A program made the position numbers and the translations under genes. 64,000 bases of DNA, from contig NZ_JAJSED010000001.1 of assembly GCF_023555385.1 (NCBI RefSeq), positions 806,001 through 870,000 on the forward strand, written 5' to 3'. Numbering within the stretch: the first letter of the stretch is position 1; every line of letters begins with the position of its first letter. The notes under the pieces were generated by a model. It was not told where the DNA came from. It searched no databases and saw nothing but the letters and a program-made list of their open reading frames with translations. Shown piece after piece: positions 1 through 11,438 of this stretch. Source of the DNA: Guyparkeria hydrothermalis (lineage in GTDB: Bacteria > Pseudomonadota > Gammaproteobacteria > Halothiobacillales > Halothiobacillaceae).

Positions 1-935
1 CACAGCGGCATACGACCGAGCATGGTCGCAAAGCGGCCCTTGTCGAGAAAGCCCTCCAGCGTGTAATCACGCAGAAACGGCAGGATATGTCCGACGATCG
101 CCCCGGCCAGGAACACCCCGCCCACCGGCAACGTCTTCAGGGCCAGGTTGCCGGCTTCGGCACCGAGAATCCGTGCAAACATCCGGCAGGCGATCATCGC
201 GCATTCGTCTTCCCCGCGGCTCGCCCAGCGGGTGATCAGGGCGTTGGGGTCACTTGCCTCGGCAAGGCGCTGATCGGCATCGGCGGTCGGCCTACCGAGG
301 CCCGACTGGCGGGCGAATGCGTACAGGGAAGAAAACCCGTCACCGCTCAGGATGCGTTCATAGCTGACATGCCCGCCGAACCGCCCGCGCAGGAAGGTCA
401 GCAGGGCCGCCTCGCGATCATCGTTGGGGGCGAAATCGCAATGTCCGCCCTCGCTCGGCATCGGCCGGTGCCGCTCGCCATCGTCGAAAAAGATTGCCTC
501 TCCCAGGCCGGTACCGGGTGCGATCACCGCGGCATGCCCCGCGTCGGTCGCGGCTTCGGGATTGAGATTGACGCGTCGGTCAACGGGACTGGCCAACGCC
601 CCCATACCTACGGCGATCAGATCATTGGCCAGCCGCACGCGCGCGCCGCCCAACACGGCACTCAGTTCGGCCGCCGACAGCGTCCACGGCAGATTGGTCG
701 CCTGCACGCGCGCCTCGTCACCGTCACCACGGACCGGTCCGGCCACCCCGAACGCGGCCGCCGATATACCGTCGAAGCGGCTTGCCTGGACCTCGTCCAG
801 GAACGCTTGCAGAAGGGAGGCGAAGTCGTTGTATTCGCGGCTGTCCAGTGTCCGCTCGACTCCCGCGCCTTCCTCGCCTGGCGGGTAGAGCACCAGCCGC
901 GAGCGCGTCCCTCCGATATCGCCAGCAAGAATCAT
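1..935 (-). CDS. glk: Glucokinase, Glk family (3' end outside window)
   Basis: The frame stays open to the left edge, so the last residues are missing; 311 codons are present. The protein would phosphorylate glucose with ATP to glucose 6-phosphate in the cytoplasm. The N-terminus carries the phosphate-binding motif GDIGGTRSRL. A central APGTGLGEA segment and the SEGGHCDFAP motif are the usual signature of proteobacterial Glk, as opposed to ROK glucokinases. The ATG overlaps the stop codon of the upstream gene by one base (TAATG), so translation is probably coupled to the phosphorylase-kinase-like gene. That pairing suggests the kinase captures glucose released from a glucan. Identity is clear; the operon role is inferred. 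Confidence 0.93.
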   Translation of the reverse strand, partial: MILAGDIGGTRSRLVLYPPGEEGAGVERTLDSREYNDFASLLQAFLDEVQASRFDGISAAAFGVAGPVRGDGDEARVQATNLPWTLSAAELSAVLGGARVRLANDLIAVGMGALASPVDRRVNLNPEAATDAGHAAVIAPGTGLGEAIFFDDGERHRPMPSEGGHCDFAPNDDREAALLTFLRGRFGGHVSYERILSGDGFSSLYAFARQSGLGRPTADADQRLAEASDPNALITRWASRGEDECAMIACRMFARILGAEAGNLALKTLPVGGVFLAGAIVGHILPFLRDYTLEGFLDKGRFATMLGRMPL

Positions 936-3900
936 TACCCAACCCCCTCCTCTTGCAACGGTTCGGCATCGGCACGCAGCAGGTATTCGAGCGCTGCGGT
1001 CACCCATTCGGCCACCGCCGTCGGCGGCAGGCGATAGAACGCCTGCCAAGCATCCGCCCGGCGCTCGTCATAGCGATCCGCATCCTCGGGATGCTCGGCG
1101 AGCCAGGCCAGCCGCACGGCATGACCGGTGAGCACATCGAGCACCAGCGGTTCGGCAATCGACAGATCGGGCGTCCCCGCCGCGATCTCCGAGAGCGTCG
1201 CGAGTGTCTCGATGCACAACTGTCGGTATTCGGGTGCCTCGATCCGGTTCAGCCGGTGCTCGACGGCCAGGGCGAAGTTGTGTTCACCGGCCGTGTACTG
1301 GCCCCGATAGCGTTGGCTGTCGATCAGGCTGCGGGCATCGAACCGGTTACCGATCACCAAAGCCGGCACATGGCCCAACAGCTCCCAGACCCCGCGGAAG
1401 AAGACCTCGGGCAGCCGGCTCATCGCCCCGTCCACCTGTCGGCGATGGTACCAATCCACGTGACCAGTCTCGTTCGGGGTTGATTCGACCGCCGCGTAGC
1501 CCATGGGTTCGCCGGGCGCGCGAGCCAGGGACAGCCCGCCGCCGTCACGACGATGAAGCGCCTCGAGCCGCTCCGGATGGCCACGCCAGGTGATGGCCTC
1601 CCTCAGCCGCAGACGGATCTCGTGGGGCGGCATGGCGGCCAGGTCATCAAGCGCCTGCGACGGGCCGAGGTGTGCTTCGCGTGAGTGCAGCGCGACGAGA
1701 ATCTGCAACAACGGCCCGGTGCGCAGGGTAATGACGTCCTCGAACAGCCCGGGCTCGGCACGCAGCCAGGCGCCGAGATGGATGACCAGCTCCTGGGTCA
1801 GGGCGCGTTCCCGCCAGTCGTCACCACAGTACGCGGCGATACGCCGCAGGATTTCCTGGTTGGCGACCGGGGACTCGATTACCGCATCTCGGGTGTACGA
1901 ACGCCCCACCGCCACACGCTTCTGGTGCACGACCAGATCCATCATCGCCACCTCGAGAAAGGCATCGACCATGCCGGCCTTTTCGGCCGCCTGCCGCATA
2001 ATCCGCCAGTCACCCAGCGACTGCGCCACCCGGAACAGCGCGACCCGGTGACCCTCGAGATCACGGTCGTGTCCTTCCGCGTCGGCGAACGGCTGCTGCG
2101 CCGGCAATTCGGCCCGTTCCAGCCAGTCGAGGACGAAAAGCCGTTCGTCCAGCGCGTGGGTCCGAGCGTAGGTGGACAACAACTGATCGAGAGTCGGCGC
2201 ATCTCCCAGTTGCCGCTCGACGGCCGCCACATCCCCGGCAGCTCGCCATTCGACATCCGGCAACGGCTCAGGTGGCGTCCAGGATGGCAATCGACCCGGG
2301 AGTCGCCGCCGCATGATCAGGGCATCGAGGCGTTGGAGGGAATCCAGACGGACCGTGACTCCATCGACCGAGCCACCGGCAAGCTCGTCCCGGCAGAATG
2401 CGAGCAGCGTCTCGCCTCCCGGGTCGTCGAGCATCCAGTCGGCGATGGGCACCACGAACAACGGCCGCTTCGCACCACGCGCATAGCGAGCCAGATAGGC
2501 GATCGTGGTGCGCATCTCGTGGACGAGGAGGCGAACGTCACGGCCCAGGAGAAATGTCTGGGTATCGAAGACGGCCGGAATCAGCGCACAGCGGGTCTCG
2601 TCCGTGTCGATCACGGCCGCCGTCGCCAAACCCAGCAGCCGCCGCTTCGGCCGGCCGCCGAGCCCGAGTTTCGGGTTGCTTCCCAGCGATGCAAGCCGCT
2701 CGATCAGCACATCGGCAGGCACCGCAGCGGGTTCGACCCGATCACGCAATGCCACCGGCGCGACGCCAGCCTCTTCCAACCGCGCAAGTCCGGTCGACGA
2801 TTCGGCCAGCAGGGCGACCGCCACCTCGGCCGGGCCATTGCCGCCCTCACGACGGTGACGTCCGAGCGGATCGATATCCTCCGGCACGATGCGCTTCGCA
2901 CACATCAGCCGGCCGACGACCCACAGGCTCTGCGCCCACACGAGCGGTCGGTTCTCGTTCGCCAGCCGTCGGCTCGTCCCCGGCTGGGCGCGCTCGGATT
3001 CGATCGACTCGGCCGGGACGTAGTAAAGCTCGGGTATCACTCCCTGGCCGTCCTCGACCGTGGCAATCGCGCCGAGTCGGCGGTTGAAGGATTCGGCCAC
3101 CGAGCGGTCGCCGGCAAAGCAGGCGTTGATCAGCCGGTACGTGAAAAACAGCGGCCACTCGCATTCGATGCGGGCAAATGCCTCGAGCTCTTCCGGCTCG
3201 TAGTGCAGCTTGCTTTCGTCCTCGATCACCGTCTGGTGACCGTCGCGCAGGAATCGCTTGTAGCCGTACCCGCCGGCAAGCCGGTCCTCAATACGGTCTC
3301 TCACCTCGGCGGCGATGGTCGCCCGCCCCACGGCGAAGGCAGGAAAGCCGATCACCGCCAGCAACGCCGAATCGATCTCCTTGGACGCCGACTCCCTCGG
3401 CAGGATCGCCTCAAGGCACTGGGCAACGCGGACGATGTCGTCGGGTACCACCTGCAGTCGCGTAGCCTCGTCGCCCTGCTTACCGAACAGGTCGAAGCCG
3501 TCGGCTGCTTCCAGGGCCGCGAGCACCATTCCGAGCGAACTGGCGTTGAGCTCGCGCACGCCGATATTGATCTTGTTGCCCCGCTCCCAGATGCCGTAGT
3601 CGGGAATCACGTAGGCACGGGACAGGTACCAGACCAGGTTCTGGACGAAATCGACCTCGTCGCGACTCTGCACGATGGTCAGCCCGCCGGCGGTCATCTG
3701 GATCAGCATCAGCAGGAACAGCGAGGTGGCGTCCAGCTGCAGGTGGCCCCAGTCCTCGTCGCCCACCACCGCCTCCCCGGTCGCGGTGTCGTACTTGGCG
3801 TGCAGGGCGTCGATCGGATCGAGACTGTGCTTGAAGCGTTCGACCCGGTCGGACTGGCGCATCATCGCCTGGAGGAGACCGCGCATGTTTCGCACGACCG

Positions 3901-4165
3901 CCTGCTCGAGTTCGAAGGCACGAGCCTCCTCACCGGCACGACGACAGGCGATCCCGAGAGCCCAAGGGGCAAGAATGCTGTAGACGTTGTCGCGCACCCA
4001 GGCGTCGGTGTAGTCGCCGTGCGCGGTGACGGCGGTGCTCGCCGGCAGCAGGCCGGTGATCGGGTGCTGGCGATCGAGGATATGCCGACGCACCTCGGCA
4101 AACAGGGCGTCGAGAGACGCCTCGCCGCGATCAGACGAGTCGGAGGGCGGTCGGCCAGAAGTCAT
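935..4165 (-). CDS. Phosphorylase kinase alpha/beta-like GH15-family protein
   Basis: A 1076-residue cytoplasmic protein with no signal peptide. The N-terminal third resembles the GH15-like domain of eukaryotic phosphorylase kinase alpha/beta: TGLLPAS, then DAWVRDNVYS (residues about 38-62), IECEWPLFFTYRLI (about 333-346) and VWAQSLWVVGRLM. The similarity continues to the C-terminus, where RRQVDGAMSRLPEVFF and EHRLNRIEAPEYRQL match the PHK C-terminal region. It is therefore a full-length homologue and not just a glucoamylase domain. In eukaryotes these subunits regulate glycogen phosphorylase kinase; no kinase gamma subunit is visible here. Bacterial members are usually annotated GH15, and whether they hydrolyse glucan is not decided by the sequence. 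The gene is coupled to glk. A glycogen or maltodextrin role is likely but inferred. Confidence 0.85.
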   Translation of the reverse strand: MTSGRPPSDSSDRGEASLDALFAEVRRHILDRQHPITGLLPASTAVTAHGDYTDAWVRDNVYSILAPWALGIACRRAGEEARAFELEQAVVRNMRGLLQAMMRQSDRVERFKHSLDPIDALHAKYDTATGEAVVGDEDWGHLQLDATSLFLLMLIQMTAGGLTIVQSRDEVDFVQNLVWYLSRAYVIPDYGIWERGNKINIGVRELNASSLGMVLAALEAADGFDLFGKQGDEATRLQVVPDDIVRVAQCLEAILPRESASKEIDSALLAVIGFPAFAVGRATIAAEVRDRIEDRLAGGYGYKRFLRDGHQTVIEDESKLHYEPEELEAFARIECEWPLFFTYRLINACFAGDRSVAESFNRRLGAIATVEDGQGVIPELYYVPAESIESERAQPGTSRRLANENRPLVWAQSLWVVGRLMCAKRIVPEDIDPLGRHRREGGNGPAEVAVALLAESSTGLARLEEAGVAPVALRDRVEPAAVPADVLIERLASLGSNPKLGLGGRPKRRLLGLATAAVIDTDETRCALIPAVFDTQTFLLGRDVRLLVHEMRTTIAYLARYARGAKRPLFVVPIADWMLDDPGGETLLAFCRDELAGGSVDGVTVRLDSLQRLDALIMRRRLPGRLPSWTPPEPLPDVEWRAAGDVAAVERQLGDAPTLDQLLSTYARTHALDERLFVLDWLERAELPAQQPFADAEGHDRDLEGHRVALFRVAQSLGDWRIMRQAAEKAGMVDAFLEVAMMDLVVHQKRVAVGRSYTRDAVIESPVANQEILRRIAAYCGDDWRERALTQELVIHLGAWLRAEPGLFEDVITLRTGPLLQILVALHSREAHLGPSQALDDLAAMPPHEIRLRLREAITWRGHPERLEALHRRDGGGLSLARAPGEPMGYAAVESTPNETGHVDWYHRRQVDGAMSRLPEVFFRGVWELLGHVPALVIGNRFDARSLIDSQRYRGQYTAGEHNFALAVEHRLNRIEAPEYRQLCIETLATLSEIAAGTPDLSIAEPLVLDVLTGHAVRLAWLAEHPEDADRYDERRADAWQAFYRLPPTAVAEWVTAALEYLLRADAEPLQEEGVG

Positions 4166-4262
4166 GTTCGATACCGGGTGTGCTGTGGCCCGGCTTGCCC
4201 GGGCCTGTTCCCAGTATGGAGTCGTTGTACGCTTTCGGCCAACCGGAAGCGGGAACGCCGTG

Positions 4263-5231
4263 TCAGTGGCGGGTGGATTCCGGCGGCTCGACGCTGTCGT
4301 TGGTCAGCAGTTGTTCGACATCGACGCGATCGAAACGGTAGAGGCTGCCGCAGAAATCGCAGCGGATCTCGATCAATCCGGGCGGGGTCTCCTCGCTCGC
4401 CAGCGTCGCTTCGAGCTCGTCCCGACCCAGTCCGGTCAGCATCTGTCCCACACCCTCGCGGCTGCAGCCGCAACTGAAGGTAACGCGCGCCACGTCGTGG
4501 ATGCGCAGCGCGTCCTGGTGGAACAGCCGGTGCAACAGCTCGGGCGCCGAGACGGCACGCATCTCTGCCTGCCCCTTTTCGCCCACCAGGGTGTCGACCA
4601 GCTTGCCGACATGTTCGAAGCCGCGGGCCGACGGTCCGCTGGCCGGCACGATCCCGCCGGTCTCGGGCATCTGCTGGACCAGCATGCCGGCGGTGATCTG
4701 CTTGTCGGCGGCCAGCACGAGCCGGGTAGGCAGTTGTTCGGATTGCTGGAAGTAGCCCTCGATGGCCTCGGCCAGCGACTCGCCCTCGATCGGTACCAGC
4801 GACTGGTAGCGCGCACCCTCATCCGGTTCGATGGTCAGCACCAGCTGCCCCCGGCCGAGCAAGGCCTCCAGGCTTTCCCCCGCCCCGGCGAGGCGCTCAT
4901 CGTCCCACTTGGCCATGCAGCGGAAACGTCGGTCGGAGGTCACCTGCACCACCAGCAGGCTGATCGGTCCGCGACCGGCAAACTGCAGGATCAGCCGCCC
5001 GTCGAACTTGAGGTTCGCGACCATCAGCACCGCGCCGGCCACCGCCTCGCCGAGGAGTGCCCCCACCGCCGGCGGGTAGTCGTGGTTCTCGATCGCGGCC
5101 TGCCAGGTGGATTCCAGGCGCAGCGACACGCCGCGCACCCGGCCGTCCTCGAAGGAGAACCGGAACAGCTCGTCACCCTGCGGCAGGTTGTGCCAATCGA
5201 TCGACTCTCGCGTGCCGGACTCGTCGCTCAT
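4263..5231 (-). CDS. hslO: Hsp33 redox-regulated chaperone
   Basis: A 322-residue cytoplasmic holdase that prevents aggregation of proteins unfolded by oxidative stress. The zinc-binding redox switch lies near the C-terminus as CGC (in FSCGCSREGV) and CDFC (in IRCDFCGSLYRF). These four cysteines release zinc and form disulfides on activation in the known family. The N-terminal region (LPQGDELFRFSFEDGRVRG) is typical for the Hsp33 fold. Start ATG at 5231 has a GGGAG ribosome site about seven bases upstream. It sits between gatB (27 bp upstream) and the PHK-like gene (97 bp downstream), on the same strand, and may be read from the gat promoter. Length is slightly above the E. coli protein. Confidence 0.96.
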   Translation of the reverse strand: MSDESGTRESIDWHNLPQGDELFRFSFEDGRVRGVSLRLESTWQAAIENHDYPPAVGALLGEAVAGAVLMVANLKFDGRLILQFAGRGPISLLVVQVTSDRRFRCMAKWDDERLAGAGESLEALLGRGQLVLTIEPDEGARYQSLVPIEGESLAEAIEGYFQQSEQLPTRLVLAADKQITAGMLVQQMPETGGIVPASGPSARGFEHVGKLVDTLVGEKGQAEMRAVSAPELLHRLFHQDALRIHDVARVTFSCGCSREGVGQMLTGLGRDELEATLASEETPPGLIEIRCDFCGSLYRFDRVDVEQLLTNDSVEPPESTRH

Positions 5232-5258
5232 GCCTGACTCCCGGAGGTTGCCGGTGGA

Positions 5259-6728
5259 TTACTCGCCGTCGAGGCGACGCTTGAGCACCTCGTTGACGGC
5301 CTTGGGATTGGCCTTGCCCTTGGCCGCCTTCATCACCTGACCGACGAAGAAGCCGAACAGCTTGTCCTTGCCGCCGCGGTAGGCCTCGACCTGCCCCGGA
5401 TTGGCGGCGATCACCTCGTCGACCATCGCCTCGATCGCGCCGGTATCCGAGATCTGCTTGAGACCGCGCGCCTCGATGATCGCGTCAACCGAGCCGCCCT
5501 CCTCGGCCAGGGCCTCGAACACCTCGCGGCCGAGCTTGTTCGACAGCGTGCCGTCGGAAACGCGTTCGAGCAGATCGGCCAGCTTGTCCGCCGGCACCGG
5601 GCACTCATTGATCTCGAGCTCGAGCCGGTTCAGCAGCGCGGCGACCTCGCCCATCACCCAGTTGGCGGCAAGCTTGGCGTCGGCCCCGTCGCGGGCAATC
5701 ACCGCCTCGAAGTACTCGGCGGTGGCGCGGCTGGAGGTGAGCACGCCGGCATCGTAGGCGCTCAGGCCGTACTCGGATTGGTAGCGCTCGGCCTTGGCGT
5801 CCGGCAGTTCGGGGAGCTCGGCGCGCCACGACTCGATGGTCGCCTCGTCAAGCACCACCGGCAACAGGTCCGGGCAGGGGAAGTAGCGGTAGTCGTCCGC
5901 CTCTTCCTTGGTGCGCATCAGGCGGGTCTCGTCGCGATCCGGGTCGTACAGGCGCGTGGCCTGGACCACCTCGCCGCCGGTCTCGAGCAGGTCGACCTGA
6001 CGCTCGATCTCGAACTCGATCGCCCGCTGCAGGAAGCGGAACGAGTTGACGTTCTTGATCTCGGTGCGGGTGCCGAATGCCTCGTCGCCTTCGGGGCGTA
6101 CGGAGATGTTGGCATCCACCCGGAACGAGCCTTCCTGCATGTTGCCGTCGCAGATGCCCAGGTACTGCACGATCGCGTGGACCTTGCGGGCATAAGCGAC
6201 CGCCTGCTCGGGGCTTCGCATGTCCGGCTCGGAGACGATCTCGATCAGCGGCGTGCCGGCCCGGTTGAGGTCGATGCCGGACATGCCGTGGAAGTCCTCG
6301 TGCAGCGATTTGCCGGCGTCCTCCTCGAGGTGTGCGCGGGTCACACGGACGGTGTGCTCTTTCGCCTTCTTGCACTCGCCGGTGCTGATGGTCACCTCGC
6401 CACCGACGACGATCGGGCGCGCCAGCTGCGTGGTCTGGTAGCCCTTGGGCAGGTCCGGGTAGAAGTAGTTCTTCCGGTCGAAACTCGAGACGCGCGAGAT
6501 GTCGGCGTCGATCGCCAGGCCGAAGAGCGAGGCCATGCGTACCGCGCCCTCGTTGAGCACGGGCAGCACGCCCGGAAGCCCTAAGTCGACCGCGCAGGCC
6601 TGCGCGTTCGGCTCGGCACCGAAGGCAGTCGACGCCCCGGAGAAGATCTTGGAACGGGTGGCCAGCTGGGCGTGGATCTCCAGGCCGATGACGGCCTCCC
6701 AGCCCGAAGGGATTGCGTATTGACTCAT
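5259..6728 (-). CDS. gatB: Asp-tRNA(Asn)/Glu-tRNA(Gln) amidotransferase subunit B
   Basis: A 489-residue subunit that binds misacylated tRNA and carries the kinase site activating Asp or Glu before amidation. The N-terminus has the family signature [13 protein letters not shown] and the long GatB/GatE core follows, with [14 protein letters not shown] and [14 protein letters not shown]. The C-terminal YqeY-like tRNA-binding domain ends in [16 protein letters not shown]. It is the last gene of gatC-gatA-gatB, 11 bases after the gatA stop, with an AAGGAC ribosome site. Presence of GatCAB means the cell probably makes Gln-tRNA or Asn-tRNA at least partly by the indirect route, as Pseudomonas does and E. 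coli does not. Confidence 0.98.
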   Translation of the reverse strand: MSQYAIPSGWEAVIGLEIHAQLATRSKIFSGASTAFGAEPNAQACAVDLGLPGVLPVLNEGAVRMASLFGLAIDADISRVSSFDRKNYFYPDLPKGYQTTQLARPIVVGGEVTISTGECKKAKEHTVRVTRAHLEEDAGKSLHEDFHGMSGIDLNRAGTPLIEIVSEPDMRSPEQAVAYARKVHAIVQYLGICDGNMQEGSFRVDANISVRPEGDEAFGTRTEIKNVNSFRFLQRAIEFEIERQVDLLETGGEVVQATRLYDPDRDETRLMRTKEEADDYRYFPCPDLLPVVLDEATIESWRAELPELPDAKAERYQSEYGLSAYDAGVLTSSRATAEYFEAVIARDGADAKLAANWVMGEVAALLNRLELEINECPVPADKLADLLERVSDGTLSNKLGREVFEALAEEGGSVDAIIEARGLKQISDTGAIEAMVDEVIAANPGQVEAYRGGKDKLFGFFVGQVMKAAKGKANPKAVNEVLKRRLDGE

Positions 6729-6739
6729 GCGTGCTGTCC

Positions 6740-8227
6740 TTACCCTTCGCGGTTGTCGTTGGCGGAGTCACCAGCGATCGACGGCATGCGCTCGTGCCAG
6801 TCGACGCGCTGCTGATACTGGTGCGCGACGTTGAGCAGGCGGCCCTCGTCGAAGTGGCGGCCGATCAGCTGCAGGCCGACCGGTCGACCCTCGACGAAGC
6901 CGGCCGGTACCGACATGCCCGGCAGTCCGGCGAGGTTCACCGGGATGGTGAAGATGTCCTCGAGGTACATCTTGGCCGGGTCGTCGCTGTGCGCACCGCG
7001 ATCGAACGCCGGGGTCGGGGTGACCGGCCCGGCGATCACGTCGCACTGCTCGAAGGCGCGCTGGAAGTGTTCGGTCACCAGACGGCGGGCCTTCTGCGCG
7101 CGCCGATAGAACGCGTCGTAGTAGCCGGCGGAAAGCGCGTAGGTGCCCACCAGGATGCGCCGCTTGACCTCGTCACCGAAGCCTTCCGAGCGGGTGCGCT
7201 CGTACAGATCCTGCAGATCCTTGGGATCCTCGCAGCGGTAGCCGAAACGCACGCCGTCGAAGCGCGACAGGTTCGACGAGGCCTCGGCGGGCGCCAACAG
7301 GTAGTAGGCGGCCAGGGCGATGTCGGCATCCGGCAGATCGACATCGACCGTCTGGGCGCCGGCAGCGCGCAACTCGTCGATCGCCGCGGTCACCGCGTCA
7401 CCCACCGCAGGATCGAGCGCATCGGAGAACCACTGCTTGGGGATACCGACGCGCAGGCCCTCGATCGAGCCGTCGAGCCCGGCGACGTAGTCCGGCACCG
7501 CCTCGTCTGACGAGGTGGAATCCTTCGGGTCGAAGCCGGCCATCTCCCCGAGCACCAGCGCGCAGTCTTCCGCCGACTTCGCGATCACGCCGCCCTGATC
7601 GAAGCTCGAGGCGTAGGCGATCATGCCGTAGCGCGACACGCGCCCGTAGGTGGGCTTGATCCCGGTCACGCCGCAGAAAGCGGCCGGCTGACGGATCGAG
7701 CCACCGGTATCGGTGCCGGTGGCAAACGGCACCAGCCGCGCGGCAACCGCTGCAGCCGAGCCACCCGACGAACCGCCGGGGACGGCAGCGGTATCCCACG
7801 GGTTGCCCACCGCGCCAAAGTAGCTGTTCTCGTTGGACGACCCCATGGCGAACTCGTCCATGTTGGCCTTGCCCAGCAACACTGCCCCACTGCGTGTCAG
7901 ACGCTCGTGGACCGTGGAATCGTAGGGCGCGACCCAGTCGGCGAGCATGCGTGAGCCGCAGGTGGTGCGTGTGCCCTTGGCGCAGAAGATGTCCTTGTGC
8001 GCGTAGGGAATGCCAGCCAGGGCACCGTAGGTTGCGGCCGGCTGGACCGGCTCGACGCGGCTGACCAGGCTGTTCAGTTCGGGATCGATGCTCTCGATGC
8101 GTCGCTCGAAGGCGACGGCCAGGTCGGCGGCGGAAAGCTCACCGGCGGCCAGCCATCCCTTGAGCTGGGCAATCGAGGCATTGATCAGCGCGGCGTCGCC
8201 GCCTTGAGGTGAATCATTCGTGGACAC
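6740..8227 (-). CDS. gatA: Asp-tRNA(Asn)/Glu-tRNA(Gln) amidotransferase subunit A
   Basis: A 495-residue amidase-signature enzyme that hydrolyses glutamine and passes ammonia to GatB. The Lys-cisSer-Ser triad is visible: Lys in PYAHKDIFC, and the Ser pair in [12 protein letters not shown] with [14 protein letters not shown] place the start at the GTG at 8227 ([10 protein letters not shown]). The longer frame beginning at 8335 would run into gatC, and the protein from 8227 has the normal family length. An AGGGGAA stretch lies about a dozen bases upstream. It follows gatC by 55 bp and precedes gatB by 11 bp. Confidence 0.97.
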   Translation of the reverse strand: MSTNDSPQGGDAALINASIAQLKGWLAAGELSAADLAVAFERRIESIDPELNSLVSRVEPVQPAATYGALAGIPYAHKDIFCAKGTRTTCGSRMLADWVAPYDSTVHERLTRSGAVLLGKANMDEFAMGSSNENSYFGAVGNPWDTAAVPGGSSGGSAAAVAARLVPFATGTDTGGSIRQPAAFCGVTGIKPTYGRVSRYGMIAYASSFDQGGVIAKSAEDCALVLGEMAGFDPKDSTSSDEAVPDYVAGLDGSIEGLRVGIPKQWFSDALDPAVGDAVTAAIDELRAAGAQTVDVDLPDADIALAAYYLLAPAEASSNLSRFDGVRFGYRCEDPKDLQDLYERTRSEGFGDEVKRRILVGTYALSAGYYDAFYRRAQKARRLVTEHFQRAFEQCDVIAGPVTPTPAFDRGAHSDDPAKMYLEDIFTIPVNLAGLPGMSVPAGFVEGRPVGLQLIGRHFDEGRLLNVAHQYQQRVDWHERMPSIAGDSANDNREG

Positions 8228-8282
8228 GGAATGGGTTCCCCTGCCTTGAGATGTGTGGGCGTTCGGTCGGAGGCGACCGGGA

Positions 8283-8570
8283 CTATTCGATGACCTTGGG
8301 TACCAGGAACAGGCCGTTTTCCTGTGCCGGGGCACCGTCCATCAGCGTCTCGCGCTGGTCGTTCTCGGTGACGGTATCCGCCCGCAGTCGCTGCGTCTGG
8401 TCAAGCGGATGGGACATCGGCTCCAAGTCGTTGAGCCGCGGATCGTCGAGCAGACTCGCCTGATCGAGGATGGCATTCAGATCGGTGCGGAGCGCCTCGG
8501 TCCACTCCGGCTCGATGGCGATCCGGGCGAGATGCGCCACGGCCTGCAACTGATCATTGCTCAACGACAT
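8283..8570 (-). CDS. gatC: Asp-tRNA(Asn)/Glu-tRNA(Gln) amidotransferase subunit C
   Basis: A 95-residue subunit that wraps around GatA and stabilises the GatCAB complex. [13 protein letters not shown] near the N-terminus is the family signature, and the C-terminus ends FLVPKVIE as in most GatC proteins. The ATG at 8570 is preferred to the GTG at 8579 because AAGGGG lies eight bases upstream of the ATG and would nearly touch the GTG. It is the first gene of the gatCAB operon, read away from mreB. Confidence 0.95.
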   Translation of the reverse strand: MSLSNDQLQAVAHLARIAIEPEWTEALRTDLNAILDQASLLDDPRLNDLEPMSHPLDQTQRLRADTVTENDQRETLMDGAPAQENGLFLVPKVIE

Positions 8571-10010
<1,440 letters not shown>

Positions 10011-10021
10011 CGGCGCCGATC

Positions 10022-10960
10022 ATGGCGCTTTTCGATTCCCACCGCCCCGGACTGAATCGGCTCCTGGTGCTGGTCGTGGTGTCGATCATCCTGATGAGCC
10101 TCGACCGCATCGGCACCCGCTGGGTGAGCCAGCTCGATCAGGGCATGGGGAGCGTCACGGACGGCATCATCCAGACGATCAACCAGCCGGTGGTCATGGC
10201 CAATTCCATCGGCCGCTGGTTTGTCGGGCGCGCCGAACTCCACGAGGATCTCGACCGGCTGCGCGAAGAGAACACCCTGCTGCGCGGCCAGATGCAGCAG
10301 TTCGTTTCCCTCAAGCGCGAGGTGGACGAACTGCGCACCCTCCTCGATGGCGAGGCCAGCGACGTGCCCGGCGTGCTACTCGCCCGGCGCATCGGTCACC
10401 CGCCAACCCCCAACGCCAACCTCTTCACCATCGGTCGCGGCTTCGACGACGACGTTCGCCCCGGGGATCCGGTGATCGATGCGTACGGCATCGTCGGCCA
10501 GGTGTTGCGCAGCACGGCAACCGGCGCGACCGTCATCAAGCTGACCTCGCGCGATCACATCCTCTCCGTCGTGCTTGGCGACACCGGACGCACAGCTCTG
10601 CTTCGCGGCACCAACGGCAATCAGCTGGTGGCCGAACGCGTCCCAGAGCGCACCAAGATTCAGGCCGGTGACGTGCTCAGCACCTCGGGTATCGACAAGG
10701 CTTTCCCACGCGGCTATCCGGTCGCCCAGGTTACCGCCATCGAAGCCGACGAGGCGCAGGGTTTCATCCGAGTGGTGGCGAGGCCAATCGCCGATCTGGC
10801 TCGACTGGACTACGTCCTGGTGATCACCGAGCCGCCGGACGCGGAAGAGCCCGACTCAGAGGCCGGTCAACCGGAAACCCTGGAGCGGCCGATGGTCGAC
10901 ATGACGGCGACGGAACATCCCGCCCCCGCCACGACCGGAGGGGGTGAGAATGGCGACTAG
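10022..10960 (+). CDS. mreC: Rod-shape-determining protein MreC
   Basis: A 312-residue bitopic inner-membrane protein of the elongasome. A short cytoplasmic N-terminus is followed by one membrane helix (about residues 13-27, LLVLVVVSIILMSL). A coiled coil spans about 67-104 (LHEDLDRLREENTLLRGQ) and the periplasmic beta domains follow (VIDAYGIVGQV, LSTSGIDKAFPRGYPV). The C-terminal 35 residues are acidic and low-complexity (PPDAEEPDSEAGQPET), an extension that varies between species. It overlaps mreD by 11 bases. Confidence 0.96.
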   Translation: MALFDSHRPGLNRLLVLVVVSIILMSLDRIGTRWVSQLDQGMGSVTDGIIQTINQPVVMANSIGRWFVGRAELHEDLDRLREENTLLRGQMQQFVSLKREVDELRTLLDGEASDVPGVLLARRIGHPPTPNANLFTIGRGFDDDVRPGDPVIDAYGIVGQVLRSTATGATVIKLTSRDHILSVVLGDTGRTALLRGTNGNQLVAERVPERTKIQAGDVLSTSGIDKAFPRGYPVAQVTAIEADEAQGFIRVVARPIADLARLDYVLVITEPPDAEEPDSEAGQPETLERPMVDMTATEHPAPATTGGGENGD

Positions 10961-11423
10961 CTGGTTCTCGATCATCCTGACGAGCCTGGCGGCCCTGGCT
11001 CTGGCCCTGATTCCCCTGCCGCAGAGCATGCAGGTCCACAACCCGCAATGGCTGCTGTTGGTCGTTATCTTCTGGTCCCTGTATCGGCCGGCGCAAGCGG
11101 GGCTGCTGTACGCCTGGACGGCCGGCCTGTTGCTTGACGTTGCGACCAACGGGCTGCTGGGCCTGAACGCGCTCATGTTCACCCTGACAGCTTTCCTGGT
11201 GCTTTCCCTGCGCCAGCGTCTCGGCGTCGCCCCGCTGCTTTCCCAGGCACTGCTGGTGGCCGGCTTCACGCTGGTCTATCTGATGGCATCGCTTTGGGTC
11301 GAGGGCGTGGCCACCGATCTTGTCTCCATGGCCACCTATCTGTCGCGCGCACTGAGCAACCTGGCCGCCTGGCCGGTGATCTACTTCCTGCTCAATCGAC
11401 TGGCCCGGGTTGCCGAACGCTAG
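10950..11423 (+). CDS. mreD: Rod-shape-determining protein MreD
   Basis: A 157-residue integral membrane protein with about five hydrophobic segments, the usual size for MreD. It works with MreB and MreC in the elongation complex. The ATG at 10950 is chosen over the in-frame GTG at 10944 because GGAGGGGG is ideally spaced for the ATG. The gene starts inside mreC and ends 15 bases before the convergent dgkA. Confidence 0.92.
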   Translation: MATSWFSIILTSLAALALALIPLPQSMQVHNPQWLLLVVIFWSLYRPAQAGLLYAWTAGLLLDVATNGLLGLNALMFTLTAFLVLSLRQRLGVAPLLSQALLVAGFTLVYLMASLWVEGVATDLVSMATYLSRALSNLAAWPVIYFLLNRLARVAER

Positions 11424-11438
11424 GCCACGCCAGCGGAG

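Noticed and set aside
87-1037. 316-codon plus-strand open frame at the left edge
   Set aside because: It lies opposite the real glucokinase, which is open to the window edge and has family motifs.
1685-4477. 930-codon plus-strand open frame opposite the PHK-like gene
   Set aside because: It is a GC-rich antisense shadow: low-complexity Arg/His/Gly-rich translation, no domain, and the opposite frame has clear family motifs throughout.
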